64,000 nucleotides of DNA, from positions 423,362 to 487,361 of the forward strand of contig NZ_WTUX01000011.1 in NCBI RefSeq assembly GCF_009882975.1. Reading direction: 5' to 3'. Positions 27,263-37,266 of the stretch are shown piece by piece. The translations under genes were made by a program, and so were the position numbers. The stretch's first letter is position 1; every line of letters starts with the position of its first letter. This DNA is from Maritimibacter harenae. GTDB lineage: Bacteria > Pseudomonadota > Alphaproteobacteria > Rhodobacterales > Rhodobacteraceae. A model generated the notes under the pieces. The model was not told where the DNA came from, did not search any database, and saw nothing but the letters and a program-made list of their open reading frames with translations.

Positions 27263-28624
27263 ATGGACGGCACGGTTCTGGTCGCGGACGACGACCGCAC
27301 GATCCGCACGGTTCTGACCCAGGCGCTCACGCGGGCAGGCTGCCGGGTGCACGCCACGTCTTCGCTCGTGACGCTCAAGCGCTGGGTCGAGGAGGGGCGC
27401 GGGGACCTGGTGATCTCGGACGTGATGATGCCCGACGGCAACGGGCTCGACGCGCTGCCGGAGATTGCCGAGATGCGGCCCGATCTGCCGGTCATCGTGA
27501 TCTCGGCGCAGAACACGATCATGACCGCGATCCAGGCGGCCGAGGCGGAGGCGTTCGACTACCTGCCGAAACCCTTCGACCTTCCGGACCTGATGAAACG
27601 CGCCGCGCGCGCGCTGGAACAGAAACGCCGCGCGCCGGCCCCGCGCAACGAGGCGCCCGAAGGGGGCAGCGACCTGCCGCTCGTGGGTCACACACCGGCG
27701 ATGCAATCGCTCTACCGGCTTGTCGCGCGGGTGATGAACACCGAGCTTCCGGTGCTGATCACCGGCGAAAGCGGCACCGGTAAAAGCCTGATCGCGCGGG
27801 CGATCCACGACTTCTCGGATCGGCGCAACCTGCCGTTCGTGGTGGTGACACCGGACGACCTGACACCCATCGACGGACCGAGCCGCGTGCTGTCGAAGGC
27901 CGGGCAGGGCACGGTGCTGTTCGACGAGATCGGCGATCTCGACCTCGAGGCGCAGGCGCGGATCACCCGGATGCTCGACAGCCTCACCGACCCGGCGCCG
28001 CGCATCATTGCCACGTCGCAGGGCGACCTGTCGGGGCGCATCAAGGAGGGCGGGTTCCGCCAGGATCTTTACTACCGCCTCGGGGGTGTCACGATCCCGG
28101 TGCCCGCGCTGCGCGAGCGGCTCGAGGACATCCCCTCGCTCGCCGAGCATTTCCTGGCGCGCGCCGAGCGTGACGGGATGACCCCGCGCGTGCTGTCGAA
28201 GGAAGCGACCGAGGTCCTGCGCGCCTATCCGTGGCCGGGCAACGTGCGCCAGCTGGAGAATACCGTGCAGCGGCTCATGGTCACGGGGTCCGAGGCGGAG
28301 ATCAGCCGGGCGGAGGTCGAGGCGACGCTGGGCGCGCCTGCCGGCGGTCCCGTGCCGGCCGCGGACGAGGGCGAGAAGTTGTCGTCGTCGGTCGCGCGCC
28401 ATCTGCGCCGGTATTTCGACCTGCACGGCGGCACGCTGCCGCCCCCCGGCCTCTACCAGCGTGTGCTCAAGGAAATCGAGGTTCCGCTGATCGAGATCGC
28501 GCTCGATGCCACCGGAGGCAACCAGGCGAAATGCGCCGACCTGCTGGGCATCAACCGGAACACACTGCGAAAGAAGATTACCGAATTGGGAATCGAGGTG
28601 ACACGGCGGCGCAAGTTGATGTAA
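27263..28624 (+). CDS. ntrC: nitrogen response regulator NtrC, lacking the GAFTGA loop
   Basis: A 453-residue response regulator. The receiver domain has acidic residues D9-D11 and phospho-acceptor D53. The AAA+ domain has Walker A GESGTGKS at 168-175 and Walker B VLFDEIGD near 218-225. A Fis-type helix-turn-helix ends the protein ([21 protein letters not shown]). The sigma54-contact motif GAFTGA is missing: about residues 197-212 read [16 protein letters not shown], shorter than in enteric NtrC. Rhodobacter capsulatus NtrC likewise lacks it and activates sigma70 polymerase, so the same mode is inferred here. Confidence 0.94.
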   Translation: MDGTVLVADDDRTIRTVLTQALTRAGCRVHATSSLVTLKRWVEEGRGDLVISDVMMPDGNGLDALPEIAEMRPDLPVIVISAQNTIMTAIQAAEAEAFDYLPKPFDLPDLMKRAARALEQKRRAPAPRNEAPEGGSDLPLVGHTPAMQSLYRLVARVMNTELPVLITGESGTGKSLIARAIHDFSDRRNLPFVVVTPDDLTPIDGPSRVLSKAGQGTVLFDEIGDLDLEAQARITRMLDSLTDPAPRIIATSQGDLSGRIKEGGFRQDLYYRLGGVTIPVPALRERLEDIPSLAEHFLARAERDGMTPRVLSKEATEVLRAYPWPGNVRQLENTVQRLMVTGSEAEISRAEVEATLGAPAGGPVPAADEGEKLSSSVARHLRRYFDLHGGTLPPPGLYQRVLKEIEVPLIEIALDATGGNQAKCADLLGINRNTLRKKITELGIEVTRRRKLM

Positions 28625-28732
28625 AACTGCCACAGCCGCGGCGGTCCTGGTGTCCATTCGGGCACAGTCCCGGCGCGGGACGGGCGAAGTGGACCAGTTC
28701 AAGGTCCTGCCCGATTTCGGAGCAGTGAAGCG

Positions 28733-30988
28733 ATGGCCCCGCGTGGCGCAAAGCGAAAATGGACCTGGGACCGGCTCGCCCGGCTGCGTCGGCTGCGGCG
28801 GATGCAGTCTTTCGCGACGATCGGCGTGGTCATCCTCGGCCCCGTCCTCGCCGTTGCGACCTACCTTGTGCTCGGCCCCCTCGACCAGGGGGCGACCAGC
28901 AACGCGCTCCGCCTGATTCTGCTTGCCGATTTCGTCTACGTGCTGGCCGTGGCCGCGCTGGTGCTCTCCGGCGTCATGCGGATGGTGGCCGCGCGGCGCA
29001 AGAAGTCGGCCGGCTCCCGCCTGCACCTGCGCCTGACCGGCGTCTTCGCGATCATCGCGCTCATTCCCACCGTGCTCGTCGCAGTCTTCGCCGTGCTCAC
29101 GGTGAACGTCGGGCTCGAGGGCTGGTTTTCCGACCGGGTGAGCCGGGTGGTCGGCAACTCGCTCGAGGCCGCCGAGGCCTATGAGCAGGAGCACCGGCAG
29201 GGGCTGATCGAGGATGCGGATGCGCTCGCGGCCTATCTCGACCTCGCGCGTGCAGCCAACCGGTTCCTGACCGGCGCCCAGCTCCGTCAGGCGCTGCAAT
29301 CGGCGCAGACCCAGATCCAGCGCGGCCTGCGCGAAGCCTTCGTGATCGACAGCGACGGAGAGATCCGGGTGAGGGGCGAACGCTCCTACCTCTTCGATTA
29401 CGAAGAACCCAGCCAGGCCGAGATCGAGCGCGCGATGAACGGCGAGACGGTCGTGATCGAGGATTGGGACATCAACGAGTTCCGCGCGCTCGTGCGGCTC
29501 GAGGATTTTCCCGATCACCTTCTCTACGTCTCGCGCACCGTCGACGGAGAGGTTCTGAGCCTTCTCGACGAAACGCAGGAAACCGTGCGCTTCTACCAAC
29601 AGCTGGAGAACCAGCGCGGCCGCGTGCTGTTCGAGTTCGGCCTCGTCTATCTCGGCTTCGCCGCGATCCTGATCCTGGCCGCGACCTGGCTCGGCATGTG
29701 GTTCGCCGAACGCCTGTCGCGCCCCGTGGGCCGGCTCGCGGGCGCCGCGCAGCGGGTGGGCGAAGGGGACCTGGATGTCCAGGTTCTGGAAGAGGACGGC
29801 GACGACGAGATCGCCACGCTGGGCCGCCAGTTCAACGCGATGACCCGCCAGCTCAAGGCGCAGCGCGACACCCTGGTGCATTCCGCCGACCAGATCGAGA
29901 CGCGCCGCCGGCTCTTCGACAGCGTGCTGTCCTCGGTCACGGCGGGGGTCGTGGGGCTCGACGCGGAAGGAAAGGTGACCTTCCTCAACCGCGCGGCGGC
30001 GAAGCTTCTGGACCTCGCGGGGCCGGATCCGTCCAACGTGCCGCTCTCGCTTCTTGTGCCGGAGTTCGGCCCGCTCTTCGACCGCCTGCGCAACGAGGCG
30101 CGCAGCCAGGTGCAGGAAGAACTGGGGCTGACCCGGATGGGCAAGGGCGAGCGGCTTCTGGTGCGCATCGCACGCCGGTATTCGGACGACGGCGAACTCG
30201 AGGGGTTCGTGATCGCCTTCGACGACGTGACCGACCTTGTCTCCGCCCAACGCCTTGCGGCCTGGGGGGACGTTGCGCGCCGGATCGCGCACGAGATCAA
30301 GAACCCGCTCACCCCGATCAAGCTTTCGGCCGAACGCATCAACCGCAAGTTCGGGCGCCAGATGGACGACGCGGCGGCGGCCGACCTCGAAAGCCTCACC
30401 GGCGTGATCATCCGCCAGACCGAGGACCTGCGCCGCATCGTGGACGAGTTCTCGAAATTCGCGCGCATGCCGGAACCCGAGAAGCGGCCCACCAACCTAG
30501 CCAAGCTGCTGCGTGATTCCGTGACCCTGCAGGAGGCCGGGCAGGACGGCGTGACCTTCACCGCCGACATCACCACCGAGGCGGTCGAGGCCGAGCTCGA
30601 TGAGACGATGATCGGGCAGGCGTTCACCAACCTCATGAAAAATGCGGGTGAAGCCATTGAAAGTCTTCGTGAAAAAGGTGCGCCGGAGGGGTTCCGTCCC
30701 GAAATCCGCGTCGCCCTGTCGGTGGACGAAGAAGAGGCGCGCATCACCATCGCGGACAACGGTATCGGCCTGCCGGAGGACCGCGCGCGGCTCTTCGAGC
30801 CTTACGTGACGACGCGCGACAAGGGCACCGGGCTGGGCCTGCCCATCGTGAAGAAGATCATCGAGGAGCACGGCGGCAGCCTTGTCCTCACCGACGCGCC
30901 GGATTTCGGCACGGGTCATCGCGGCGCGATGGCTGTCATCACATTACCTGTACCGACCGCGGCGGGCGCATCCCGCGCGGCGGAATGA
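28733..30988 (+). CDS. ntrY: nitrogen regulation sensor kinase NtrY
   Basis: A 751-residue membrane histidine kinase. Hydrophobic segments lie near residues 26-45, 58-80 and 98-120, then a periplasmic region with a further segment near 300-325. HAMP, PAS and HisKA/HATPase modules follow. The H-box is WGDVARRIAHEIKNPLTPIK, the N-box QAFTNLMKNAGEAI and the G box ADNGIGLPEDRARLFEPYVT. Its partner NtrX follows 16 bp later. NtrYX systems respond to nitrogen, redox or envelope cues depending on the species; the signal here is not visible. Confidence 0.95.
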   Translation: MAPRGAKRKWTWDRLARLRRLRRMQSFATIGVVILGPVLAVATYLVLGPLDQGATSNALRLILLADFVYVLAVAALVLSGVMRMVAARRKKSAGSRLHLRLTGVFAIIALIPTVLVAVFAVLTVNVGLEGWFSDRVSRVVGNSLEAAEAYEQEHRQGLIEDADALAAYLDLARAANRFLTGAQLRQALQSAQTQIQRGLREAFVIDSDGEIRVRGERSYLFDYEEPSQAEIERAMNGETVVIEDWDINEFRALVRLEDFPDHLLYVSRTVDGEVLSLLDETQETVRFYQQLENQRGRVLFEFGLVYLGFAAILILAATWLGMWFAERLSRPVGRLAGAAQRVGEGDLDVQVLEEDGDDEIATLGRQFNAMTRQLKAQRDTLVHSADQIETRRRLFDSVLSSVTAGVVGLDAEGKVTFLNRAAAKLLDLAGPDPSNVPLSLLVPEFGPLFDRLRNEARSQVQEELGLTRMGKGERLLVRIARRYSDDGELEGFVIAFDDVTDLVSAQRLAAWGDVARRIAHEIKNPLTPIKLSAERINRKFGRQMDDAAAADLESLTGVIIRQTEDLRRIVDEFSKFARMPEPEKRPTNLAKLLRDSVTLQEAGQDGVTFTADITTEAVEAELDETMIGQAFTNLMKNAGEAIESLREKGAPEGFRPEIRVALSVDEEEARITIADNGIGLPEDRARLFEPYVTTRDKGTGLGLPIVKKIIEEHGGSLVLTDAPDFGTGHRGAMAVITLPVPTAAGASRAAE

Positions 30989-31004
30989 CCAGATTGAGGA
31001 CCCC

Positions 31005-32426
31005 ATGACCGATATTCTGATCGTTGACGACGAACGCGACATCCGCGAATTGATCGCGGACATTCTCGAAGACGAAGGCTACACCACCCGCAAGGCGGGC
31101 ACGTCGGACGAGGCGATGGCGGAGGTCTCCAGCCAGCCGCCGGCGCTGATGATCCTCGACATCTGGCTCAAGGACAGCTCGATGGACGGGATCGACATCC
31201 TGAAGGCCGTGAAGCGTGAGCACCCGGAGGTGCCGGTGGTCATCATTTCGGGCCACGGCAACATCGAGATCGCGGTCGCGGCCATCAAGCAGGGCGCCTA
31301 CGACTTCATCGAGAAGCCCTTCAACATCGACCAGCTCATGGTCGTGATCGGGCGCGCGATGGAGACCTCGCGCCTGCGCCGCGAAAACGTGGAGCTCAAG
31401 CGCCAGGGCAGCGGGCCGGTTGAGATGATCGGGCAAAGCGCGGCGTTCAAGTCCTTGAAATCGAACCTCGAAAAGGTCATGCGCTCGAACGGCCGGGTGC
31501 TTCTCACGGGGCCTGCGGGATCCGGCAAGGAGCTGGCCGCGCGCACGATCCACGCCGGATCGGACCGTGCGGGCGCGCCCTTCGTCATCGTCAATTCGGC
31601 GGCCGTCGAGCCCGACCAGATGGAAGAGGTGCTCTTCGGGCGCGAAAGCAGCGAACGCGGCGTCGAGGAAGGGCTTCTCGAACAGGCCAACGGGGGCGTC
31701 ATCTACTTCGACGAGGTGGCCGACATGCCGCCCGGCACGCAGTCCAAGATCCTGCGCGTTCTGGTCGAACAGAGCTTCACCCGCGTCGGTGGCGGCGACA
31801 AGATCGAGGTGGACGTGCGCGTGATCTCGTCGACGACCCGCGATCTCATGGCCGAGATCGAGGCCAAGCGTTTCCGCGAAGAACTCTACCATCGCCTCAA
31901 CGTGGTGCCGATCAACGTGCCACCGCTGGCCGACCGGCGCGAGGACATTCCGGCGCTCGTCGGGCATTTCGTGAAGGTCTTCAACGCCACGCAGGGGCTG
32001 CCGCTGCGCGACATGTCGGACGAGGCGGTCGCGGTGCTGCAATCCATGACGTGGCCGGGCAACGTGCGCCAGCTCAAGAACATGGTCGAACGGGTGCTGA
32101 TCCTGGGCGATGGCACCGGACCGATCGAGGCGACGGAGCTTCCGGGTGCGGAAGGCGGCGACGGCGGCGTCGGGCCGGGTGGTGGGATCGTCCTGCCCAC
32201 GGCGCTTGCGACCCTGCCGCTGCGCGAGGCGCGCGAGGCGTTCGAACGCGAATACCTGATGACGCAGATCAACCGCTTCGGGGGCAACATCTCGCGCACC
32301 GCGAACTTCGTCGGGATGGAGCGCTCCGCGCTCCACCGCAAGCTCAAGTCGCTGGGTATCGTGACCGGCAACAAGTCGGGCGCGCGGGTGGCTTACGTCT
32401 CGGACGAGGATGCCGAGGCCTCCTGA
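31005..32426 (+). CDS. ntrX: nitrogen regulation response regulator NtrX, lacking the GAFTGA loop
   Basis: A 473-residue response regulator with receiver (phospho-acceptor D52), AAA+ and Fis-type domains. Walker A is GPAGSGKE at 169-176 and Walker B VIYFDEVAD near 232-240. The position of GAFTGA instead reads FGRESSERGVEEGLLEQ, so the sigma54-contact loop is absent. The C-terminal helix-turn-helix region reads FGGNISRTANFVGMERSALHRKLKSLG. The ATG at 31005 follows GAGGACCCC and gives the family start MTDILIVDDERDIREL. It is co-transcribed with ntrY and leads into trkA. Confidence 0.94.
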   Translation: MTDILIVDDERDIRELIADILEDEGYTTRKAGTSDEAMAEVSSQPPALMILDIWLKDSSMDGIDILKAVKREHPEVPVVIISGHGNIEIAVAAIKQGAYDFIEKPFNIDQLMVVIGRAMETSRLRRENVELKRQGSGPVEMIGQSAAFKSLKSNLEKVMRSNGRVLLTGPAGSGKELAARTIHAGSDRAGAPFVIVNSAAVEPDQMEEVLFGRESSERGVEEGLLEQANGGVIYFDEVADMPPGTQSKILRVLVEQSFTRVGGGDKIEVDVRVISSTTRDLMAEIEAKRFREELYHRLNVVPINVPPLADRREDIPALVGHFVKVFNATQGLPLRDMSDEAVAVLQSMTWPGNVRQLKNMVERVLILGDGTGPIEATELPGAEGGDGGVGPGGGIVLPTALATLPLREAREAFEREYLMTQINRFGGNISRTANFVGMERSALHRKLKSLGIVTGNKSGARVAYVSDEDAEAS

Positions 32427-32483
32427 TTGACGGGCCCGCGCAATGCTGCCAAGGGTTGACGGACGGCAACCGGGAAAGACGGT

Positions 32484-33860
32484 ATGAAGGTCATCATATG
32501 CGGCGCAGGTCAGGTCGGCTGGCAGATCGCGCGCCACCTGTCGGGGGAAAAGAACGACGTCACGGTCGTCGACAACAATCCCGATCTCGTCGCCCGCGCG
32601 ACGGAAACACTGGATGTTCAGGGGATTACCGGCTTCGCCTCATACCCCGACGTGCTTGACAACGCGGGGGCGCGCGATGCCGACATGGTGATCGCGGCGA
32701 CCCACTCGGACGAGGTCAACATGGTCACCTGCCAGGTGGCCCACTCGGTCTTCGCCGTGCCGCGCAAGATCGCGCGCCTGCGCGCGCAGAGCTACCTCAA
32801 CGCGATCTACCGTGATCTCTACCGGCAGGATCACCTGCCGATCGACGTCGTCATCAGCCCCGAACGGGAAGTGGCCGAGGCTGCGCTGCGCCGCCTCCAG
32901 GCTCCGACGGCCTTCGACACGGAACGGTTCCTGAATGACCGCGCGACGCTTCTGGGCATCGCGCTGGAGGAAGACTGTCCGGTGGTGAATACGCCGCTGC
33001 GCCAGCTCACCGACCTGTTCTCGACCCTGTCCGCTCTCGTCGTGGGCGTGCGCCGCGAGGGCACGCTCTTCGCACCGGAGCCCAACGACCAGCTCTTCCC
33101 GGGTGACCAGATCTACGTCTTCTCGGAAACCAAGGACGTGAACCGCACTCTGGAGATCTTCGGCAAGCAGGTGCGCCGGCAGGACCGCGTGGTGATCCTG
33201 GGCGGGGGCAACGTGGGCCTTGCGGTGGCCGAGGCGCTGGAGACGCGGACCGACCGGGTGCGCGCCAAGATCATCGAGCTCGACCGTGCCGTGGCCGAAC
33301 GCGCGGCGGACGCACTGGAGCGGACCGTGGTTCTGCACGGCAACGGTATGGACCGGGAGATTCTGAAAGAGGCCGGGATCGGGCGTGCCGATGCGGTGCT
33401 CGCCGTGACCTCGGACGACAAGGTCAACATGCTGGCCGCCGTGCGCGCCCACAACATGGGTTGCCCGATGTCGATCTGCCTGGTGAACGACCCGTCGCTC
33501 GTGCCCCTGATGGACCCGCTCGGGATCGACGCCTACATCAACCCGCGCCAGACCACCGTGTCCTCGATCCTGCGCCACATCCGCCACGGGCGGGTGCGCG
33601 GCGTCTATTCGGTGGGCGACGCCGAGGCCGAGGTGATCGAGGCGCAGGTTCTGTCCACGAGCCCCATCGCGGGCCAGCGCATCCGCGATATCGACTTCCC
33701 CGAGGGCGTTCTGGTCGGCGGTATCCTGAAGGGCGACACCTACGTCAAACCCGAGGGCTCGACGCGGATCGACGAAGACGACGTGGTCGTGATGTTCGCG
33801 ATGTCCGGCGACGTGCCCGAGGTCGAGCGCCTGCTTCAGGTCTCGATCGACTACTTCTAG
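32484..33860 (+). CDS. trkA: Trk system potassium transporter TrkA
   Basis: A 458-residue peripheral membrane protein with two RCK units that bind NAD(H) and gate the Trk channel. The first Rossmann motif is GAGQVGWQIARHL at the N-terminus; the second is GGGNVGLAVAEALE in the middle, and each unit is followed by a TrkA-C domain. The length matches E. coli TrkA. It starts 57 bp after ntrX and is followed 15 bp later by the channel gene trkH, an arrangement typical of Rhodobacterales. Confidence 0.96.
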   Translation: MKVIICGAGQVGWQIARHLSGEKNDVTVVDNNPDLVARATETLDVQGITGFASYPDVLDNAGARDADMVIAATHSDEVNMVTCQVAHSVFAVPRKIARLRAQSYLNAIYRDLYRQDHLPIDVVISPEREVAEAALRRLQAPTAFDTERFLNDRATLLGIALEEDCPVVNTPLRQLTDLFSTLSALVVGVRREGTLFAPEPNDQLFPGDQIYVFSETKDVNRTLEIFGKQVRRQDRVVILGGGNVGLAVAEALETRTDRVRAKIIELDRAVAERAADALERTVVLHGNGMDREILKEAGIGRADAVLAVTSDDKVNMLAAVRAHNMGCPMSICLVNDPSLVPLMDPLGIDAYINPRQTTVSSILRHIRHGRVRGVYSVGDAEAEVIEAQVLSTSPIAGQRIRDIDFPEGVLVGGILKGDTYVKPEGSTRIDEDDVVVMFAMSGDVPEVERLLQVSIDYF

Positions 33861-33875
33861 GCCGGATCGCGACCC

Positions 33876-35402
33876 GTGCTGGACGCGCTCGCCAAGCTTC
33901 CCCTCCTGGTCATAGTGATCGGCCTGTCCGCGCTCGCGATGTTGTTGCCGGGCGCCCATGCCTTGGCCATCGGGGACAGCTGGGTGGCGGGCACGTTCTT
34001 TCTCTGGGCGCTCCTGTCCGCGATCCTCGCGCTGCTCCTTGCGGTCGCGATGGCCGGGCGCACGCGCGCCGACCGGCCGCGCCGCCATATCGCTGGGCTT
34101 TTCTTCATCTTCGTGGTGCTGCCGCTGCTGCTTGCGATCCCGTTCCAGCAGGCCGTGCGCAACACGACGTTCCTCAACGCCTACGTGGAAATGGTCTCGG
34201 CGCTCACGACCACGGGGGCCACGCTCTTTCCCGAGCCCGGGCGGCTCGCCCCCTCGATCCACCTGTGGCGCGCCACGGTGGGGTGGATCGGCGGGCTCAT
34301 CATGTGGGTGAGCGCCATCGCCGTGCTCGCGCCGATGGCGCTTGGCGGCTTCGAGGTGCGCGCGCGCCGGATCGCGACCGCGGGCGCGCAGATCACCCAG
34401 ATCGAGAAGGTGGCCGACCTGTCGTCGCGGGTGCGCACCTACGCGGTCGGTCTCCTGCCGATCTACGCGGGGCTCACGGCGATGCTCTGGCTCGGGCAGA
34501 TCCTGGTGGGCGAGACGCCCTTCGTGGCGATCTGTCACGCCATGTCGACCATGTCGACCTCCGGCATCACGCCGGTGGGCGGCCCGTCGGGCGGCAGCGG
34601 CGGCTATGGCGGCGAGGTGATGATCGCGGTGTTCCTGATCTTCGCGGTCTCGCGCCTGTCGTTCTCGCGCGAAGGGCAGGGCGCGGAGATGGTCAAGTTC
34701 ACCCGCGACCCCGAGGTGCGGCTCGCGGGCTTCATCGTGTGCACCGTGCCGCTCTTTCTGTTCCTGCGCCACTTCGTCGGCGCGGTCGAGGTGTCGAGCG
34801 ACATGACCATCTGGTCCGGGCTCGCCTCGCTCTGGGGGTCGGTCTTCACGGTGCTGTCGTTCCTCACCACCACCGGGTTCGTGAGCTCGGCCTGGGACGC
34901 GAGCCAGGCGTGGTCGGGCCTGTCCACCCCGGGGCTCATCCTCATGGGCCTCGCGCTCGTCGGCGGGGGCGTGGCGACCACGGCCGGGGGTGCGAAGCTT
35001 CTGCGGGTCTGGGCGCTGTTCCAGCACGGACGCCGCGAGCTCGACAAGCTCGTGCACCCGAACTCGGTCGCGGGGTCGGGCAGCGAAGCGCGCCACATCC
35101 GGCGCGGGGGCGCCTACATGGCCTGGGTGTTCTTCATGCTGATGACGCTGTCGGTGGCGGTGATCATGATGGCGTTCTCCTTCACGGGCGAAACCTTCGA
35201 GGAGGCGGTCGTGCTCACCGTCGCCTCGCTCACCACCACCGGGCCGCTCGCGGATCTCGCGGCGGCCGAGCCGATCCGCTACAACGCGCTGACGACCTCC
35301 GGCAAGCTCGTGCTGACCGCCGCGATGGTGCTGGGGCGGCTGGAACTCCTGGCCATCGTCGCGCTCCTGTCGCCCGACGTGTGGCGCCGCCGGCCGCGCT
35401 GA
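33876..35402 (+). CDS. trkH: Trk potassium uptake channel TrkH
   Basis: A 508-residue membrane channel of the TrkH/KtrB superfamily with about ten hydrophobic segments and four selectivity-filter regions: VSALTTTGATLF, MSTMSTSGITPVGG, LSFLTTTGFVSS and VASLTTTGPLAD. It pairs with TrkA upstream for potassium uptake. The GTG at 33876 gives the start MLDALAKLPLLVIVIG. No clear terminator separates it from hfq, but a 145-bp gap allows a separate promoter. Confidence 0.95.
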   Translation: MLDALAKLPLLVIVIGLSALAMLLPGAHALAIGDSWVAGTFFLWALLSAILALLLAVAMAGRTRADRPRRHIAGLFFIFVVLPLLLAIPFQQAVRNTTFLNAYVEMVSALTTTGATLFPEPGRLAPSIHLWRATVGWIGGLIMWVSAIAVLAPMALGGFEVRARRIATAGAQITQIEKVADLSSRVRTYAVGLLPIYAGLTAMLWLGQILVGETPFVAICHAMSTMSTSGITPVGGPSGGSGGYGGEVMIAVFLIFAVSRLSFSREGQGAEMVKFTRDPEVRLAGFIVCTVPLFLFLRHFVGAVEVSSDMTIWSGLASLWGSVFTVLSFLTTTGFVSSAWDASQAWSGLSTPGLILMGLALVGGGVATTAGGAKLLRVWALFQHGRRELDKLVHPNSVAGSGSEARHIRRGGAYMAWVFFMLMTLSVAVIMMAFSFTGETFEEAVVLTVASLTTTGPLADLAAAEPIRYNALTTSGKLVLTAAMVLGRLELLAIVALLSPDVWRRRPR

Positions 35403-35547
35403 GCGGGCAGTCCCTTGAAAGAGGATAGGAAAAATCGCGCCCGGTCCGGGGAATCGGGGGTTTTAATTCCTTATACCTTCATTACAATTGACACCGATTT
35501 GGATTTCTGCCGGGTTTGGCAGCACGATAAAACAAGGGCAATAAGCG

Positions 35548-35784
35548 ATGGCTGCTGATAAGCAAAACCTTCAGGACGCATTTCTCAACCACGTCCGCAA
35601 GGCCAAGGTGCCGGTGACGATTTTCCTCATCAACGGCGTGAAGCTGCAGGGCGTGATTTCGTGGTTCGACAATTTCTGCGTGCTTCTCAAGCGCGACGGG
35701 CAGAGCCAGCTGGTCTACAAGCATGCCATCTCCACGATCATGCCGTCGCAGCCGATCAACCTCTACGACGGCGACGATAACTGA
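35548..35784 (+). CDS. hfq: RNA chaperone Hfq
   Basis: A 78-residue Sm-like protein that forms hexamers and pairs small RNAs with mRNAs. Sm1 ([20 protein letters not shown]) and Sm2 ([10 protein letters not shown], the YKHA motif) are intact. The N-terminal [13 protein letters not shown] is standard. It has the short C-terminus of alphaproteobacterial Hfq. The hflX gene starts two bases after its stop, the same order as in E. coli. Confidence 0.98.
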   Translation: MAADKQNLQDAFLNHVRKAKVPVTIFLINGVKLQGVISWFDNFCVLLKRDGQSQLVYKHAISTIMPSQPINLYDGDDN

Positions 35785-35786
35785 TC

Positions 35787-37070
35787 TTGGAACATCCCGA
35801 AGAGCCGGGCACGACGCGTGCCTGGGTCATCCATCCGGAGCTGACATCCGACCCTGAACGCCGGGACGCGGGCCCGGCGCTCGAAGAAGCCGTCGCCCTG
35901 GCCGCCGCGCTGCCGGGCATGGAGGTCGTGGGCAGCCAGATCGTGCGCCTGCAACGCCCGCATCCCGGCCAGCTTTTCGGCACCGGCAAGACCGAGGAGA
36001 TCGCGGCCACGTTGAAGGCCCGCGAAGTCGAGCTTCTACTGATCGACGGACCGGTGAGCCCGGTCCAGCAACGCAACCTCGAGAAGGCGCTGGGGTGCAA
36101 GATCCTCGACCGGACCGGGCTGATCCTCGAGATCTTCTCGGACCGTGCGGCCACCCGCGAGGGCGTTCTGCAGGTCGAGATGGCCGCGCTCAGCTACCAG
36201 CGCACGCGGCTGGTGCGCGCCTGGACCCACCTGGAGCGGCAGCGCGGCGGGCTCGGCTTCGTCGGCGGCCCCGGCGAAACGCAGATCGAGGCGGACCGGC
36301 GCGCCATCGACGAACAGCTCACGCGGCTGCGCAAGCAGCTCGACAAGGTGGTGAAGACCCGCGAGCTGCATCGCGCCGCGCGCGCCAAGGTGCCGTTTCC
36401 GGTCGTGGCGCTTGTGGGCTACACCAACGCGGGCAAATCCACGCTCTTCAACCGCATGACCGGGGCCGAGGTGATGGCCAAGGACATGCTGTTCGCCACG
36501 CTGGACCCAACGATGCGCGGCATCGACCTGCCGGGCGGGCGCACGGTGATCCTATCGGACACGGTGGGCTTCATCTCTGATCTGCCCACGCAGCTTGTCG
36601 CGGCCTTCCGCGCCACGCTCGAAGAGGTGTTGGGGGCCGACCTGATCCTGCACGTGCGCGACATCAGCCACGCCGAGACGGAGGAGCAGGCCGAGGACGT
36701 GCATGCCATCATGGCCGACCTCGGGGTTGACGAGGACGTGCCGCAGATCGAGGTCTGGAACAAGGTCGACCAGCTCGATCCCGACAGGCGCGCGGCTTTC
36801 GAGACGCAGGCGGAACGCAGCAACGACGTGGTCGCGATCTCCGCACTTACCGGCGAGGGGCTCGACCGGCTCTACGACGCGATCGACACGGCGCTCACGC
36901 AGGACACCACGGACGAGGTGATCGAGCTGGCCTTCGCGGACGGGCGCAAGCGCGCCTGGCTGCACGAGGCGGGGGTCGTCCAGTCCGAGACGCAGTCCGA
37001 GGACGGGTGGCGGATCGAGGTGCGCTGGAACGCCAAGCAGGCGGCCCAGTATCGCAAGGCCCACGCGTAG
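35787..37070 (+). CDS. hflX: GTPase HflX
   Basis: A 427-residue ribosome-associated GTPase involved in rescuing or splitting stalled ribosomes. The N-terminal HflX domain includes the glycine-rich linker RQRGGLGFVGGPGETQIE. The G domain has G1 GYTNAGKST, G3 DTVGFI and G4 NKVD. The start is inferred as the TTG at 35787, two bases after the hfq stop; no ATG gives a full N-terminus and no strong ribosome-binding site is seen, so translation probably depends on coupling to hfq. Confidence 0.95.
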   Translation: MEHPEEPGTTRAWVIHPELTSDPERRDAGPALEEAVALAAALPGMEVVGSQIVRLQRPHPGQLFGTGKTEEIAATLKAREVELLLIDGPVSPVQQRNLEKALGCKILDRTGLILEIFSDRAATREGVLQVEMAALSYQRTRLVRAWTHLERQRGGLGFVGGPGETQIEADRRAIDEQLTRLRKQLDKVVKTRELHRAARAKVPFPVVALVGYTNAGKSTLFNRMTGAEVMAKDMLFATLDPTMRGIDLPGGRTVILSDTVGFISDLPTQLVAAFRATLEEVLGADLILHVRDISHAETEEQAEDVHAIMADLGVDEDVPQIEVWNKVDQLDPDRRAAFETQAERSNDVVAISALTGEGLDRLYDAIDTALTQDTTDEVIELAFADGRKRAWLHEAGVVQSETQSEDGWRIEVRWNAKQAAQYRKAHA

Positions 37071-37207
37071 GCCGACCGCCGCGAGAGGGCAATCTGCGAT
37101 GGCCGACCTACTGCCGTGAGTGACGGCTAGCTGTTCGCGCGTATGTAGTGCCCGTTACAGCCGCGCGGTCTGTGAACCTTTGTTTCCCACTTGGCAACCC
37201 GCGCCCC

Positions 37208-37229
37208 GGCCGCGAATCGGCCTGTTTTT
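37208..37229 (+). terminator. intrinsic terminator after hflX
   Basis: GGCCG-CGAAT-CGGCC forms a 5-bp stem followed by TGTTTTT. It lies 138 bp after hflX. The short stem makes it moderate in strength. Confidence 0.55.
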
Positions 37230-37254
37230 GCTGATTGAAACGGGCTTGTTCTGA

Positions 37255-37266
37255 CCGACCGGTCGG
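37255..37266. promoter_or_regulatory. TetR-type palindromic operator, orphan
   Basis: CCGACCGGTCGG is a perfect 12-bp palindrome of the form often bound by TetR-family repressors. It sits between two converging genes (hflX and the penicillin acylase), where no downstream gene explains it. A possible tiny frame (GTG at about 37295, 22 codons) follows but has no recognisable content. Confidence 0.4.

Noticed and set aside
26024-30292. A 1422-codon open frame on the minus strand
   Set aside because: It runs opposite dusB, ntrB, ntrC and ntrY, is rich in Arg/His/Asp as expected of antisense of GC-rich coding DNA, and has no family motif.
32640-35096. An 818-codon minus-strand frame
   Set aside because: It is antisense to trkA and trkH, both unmistakable.
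35488-35493. TTGACA upstream of hfq as a -35 element
   Set aside because: No acceptable -10 lies at 16-18 bp; the sequence there is CGGGTT.
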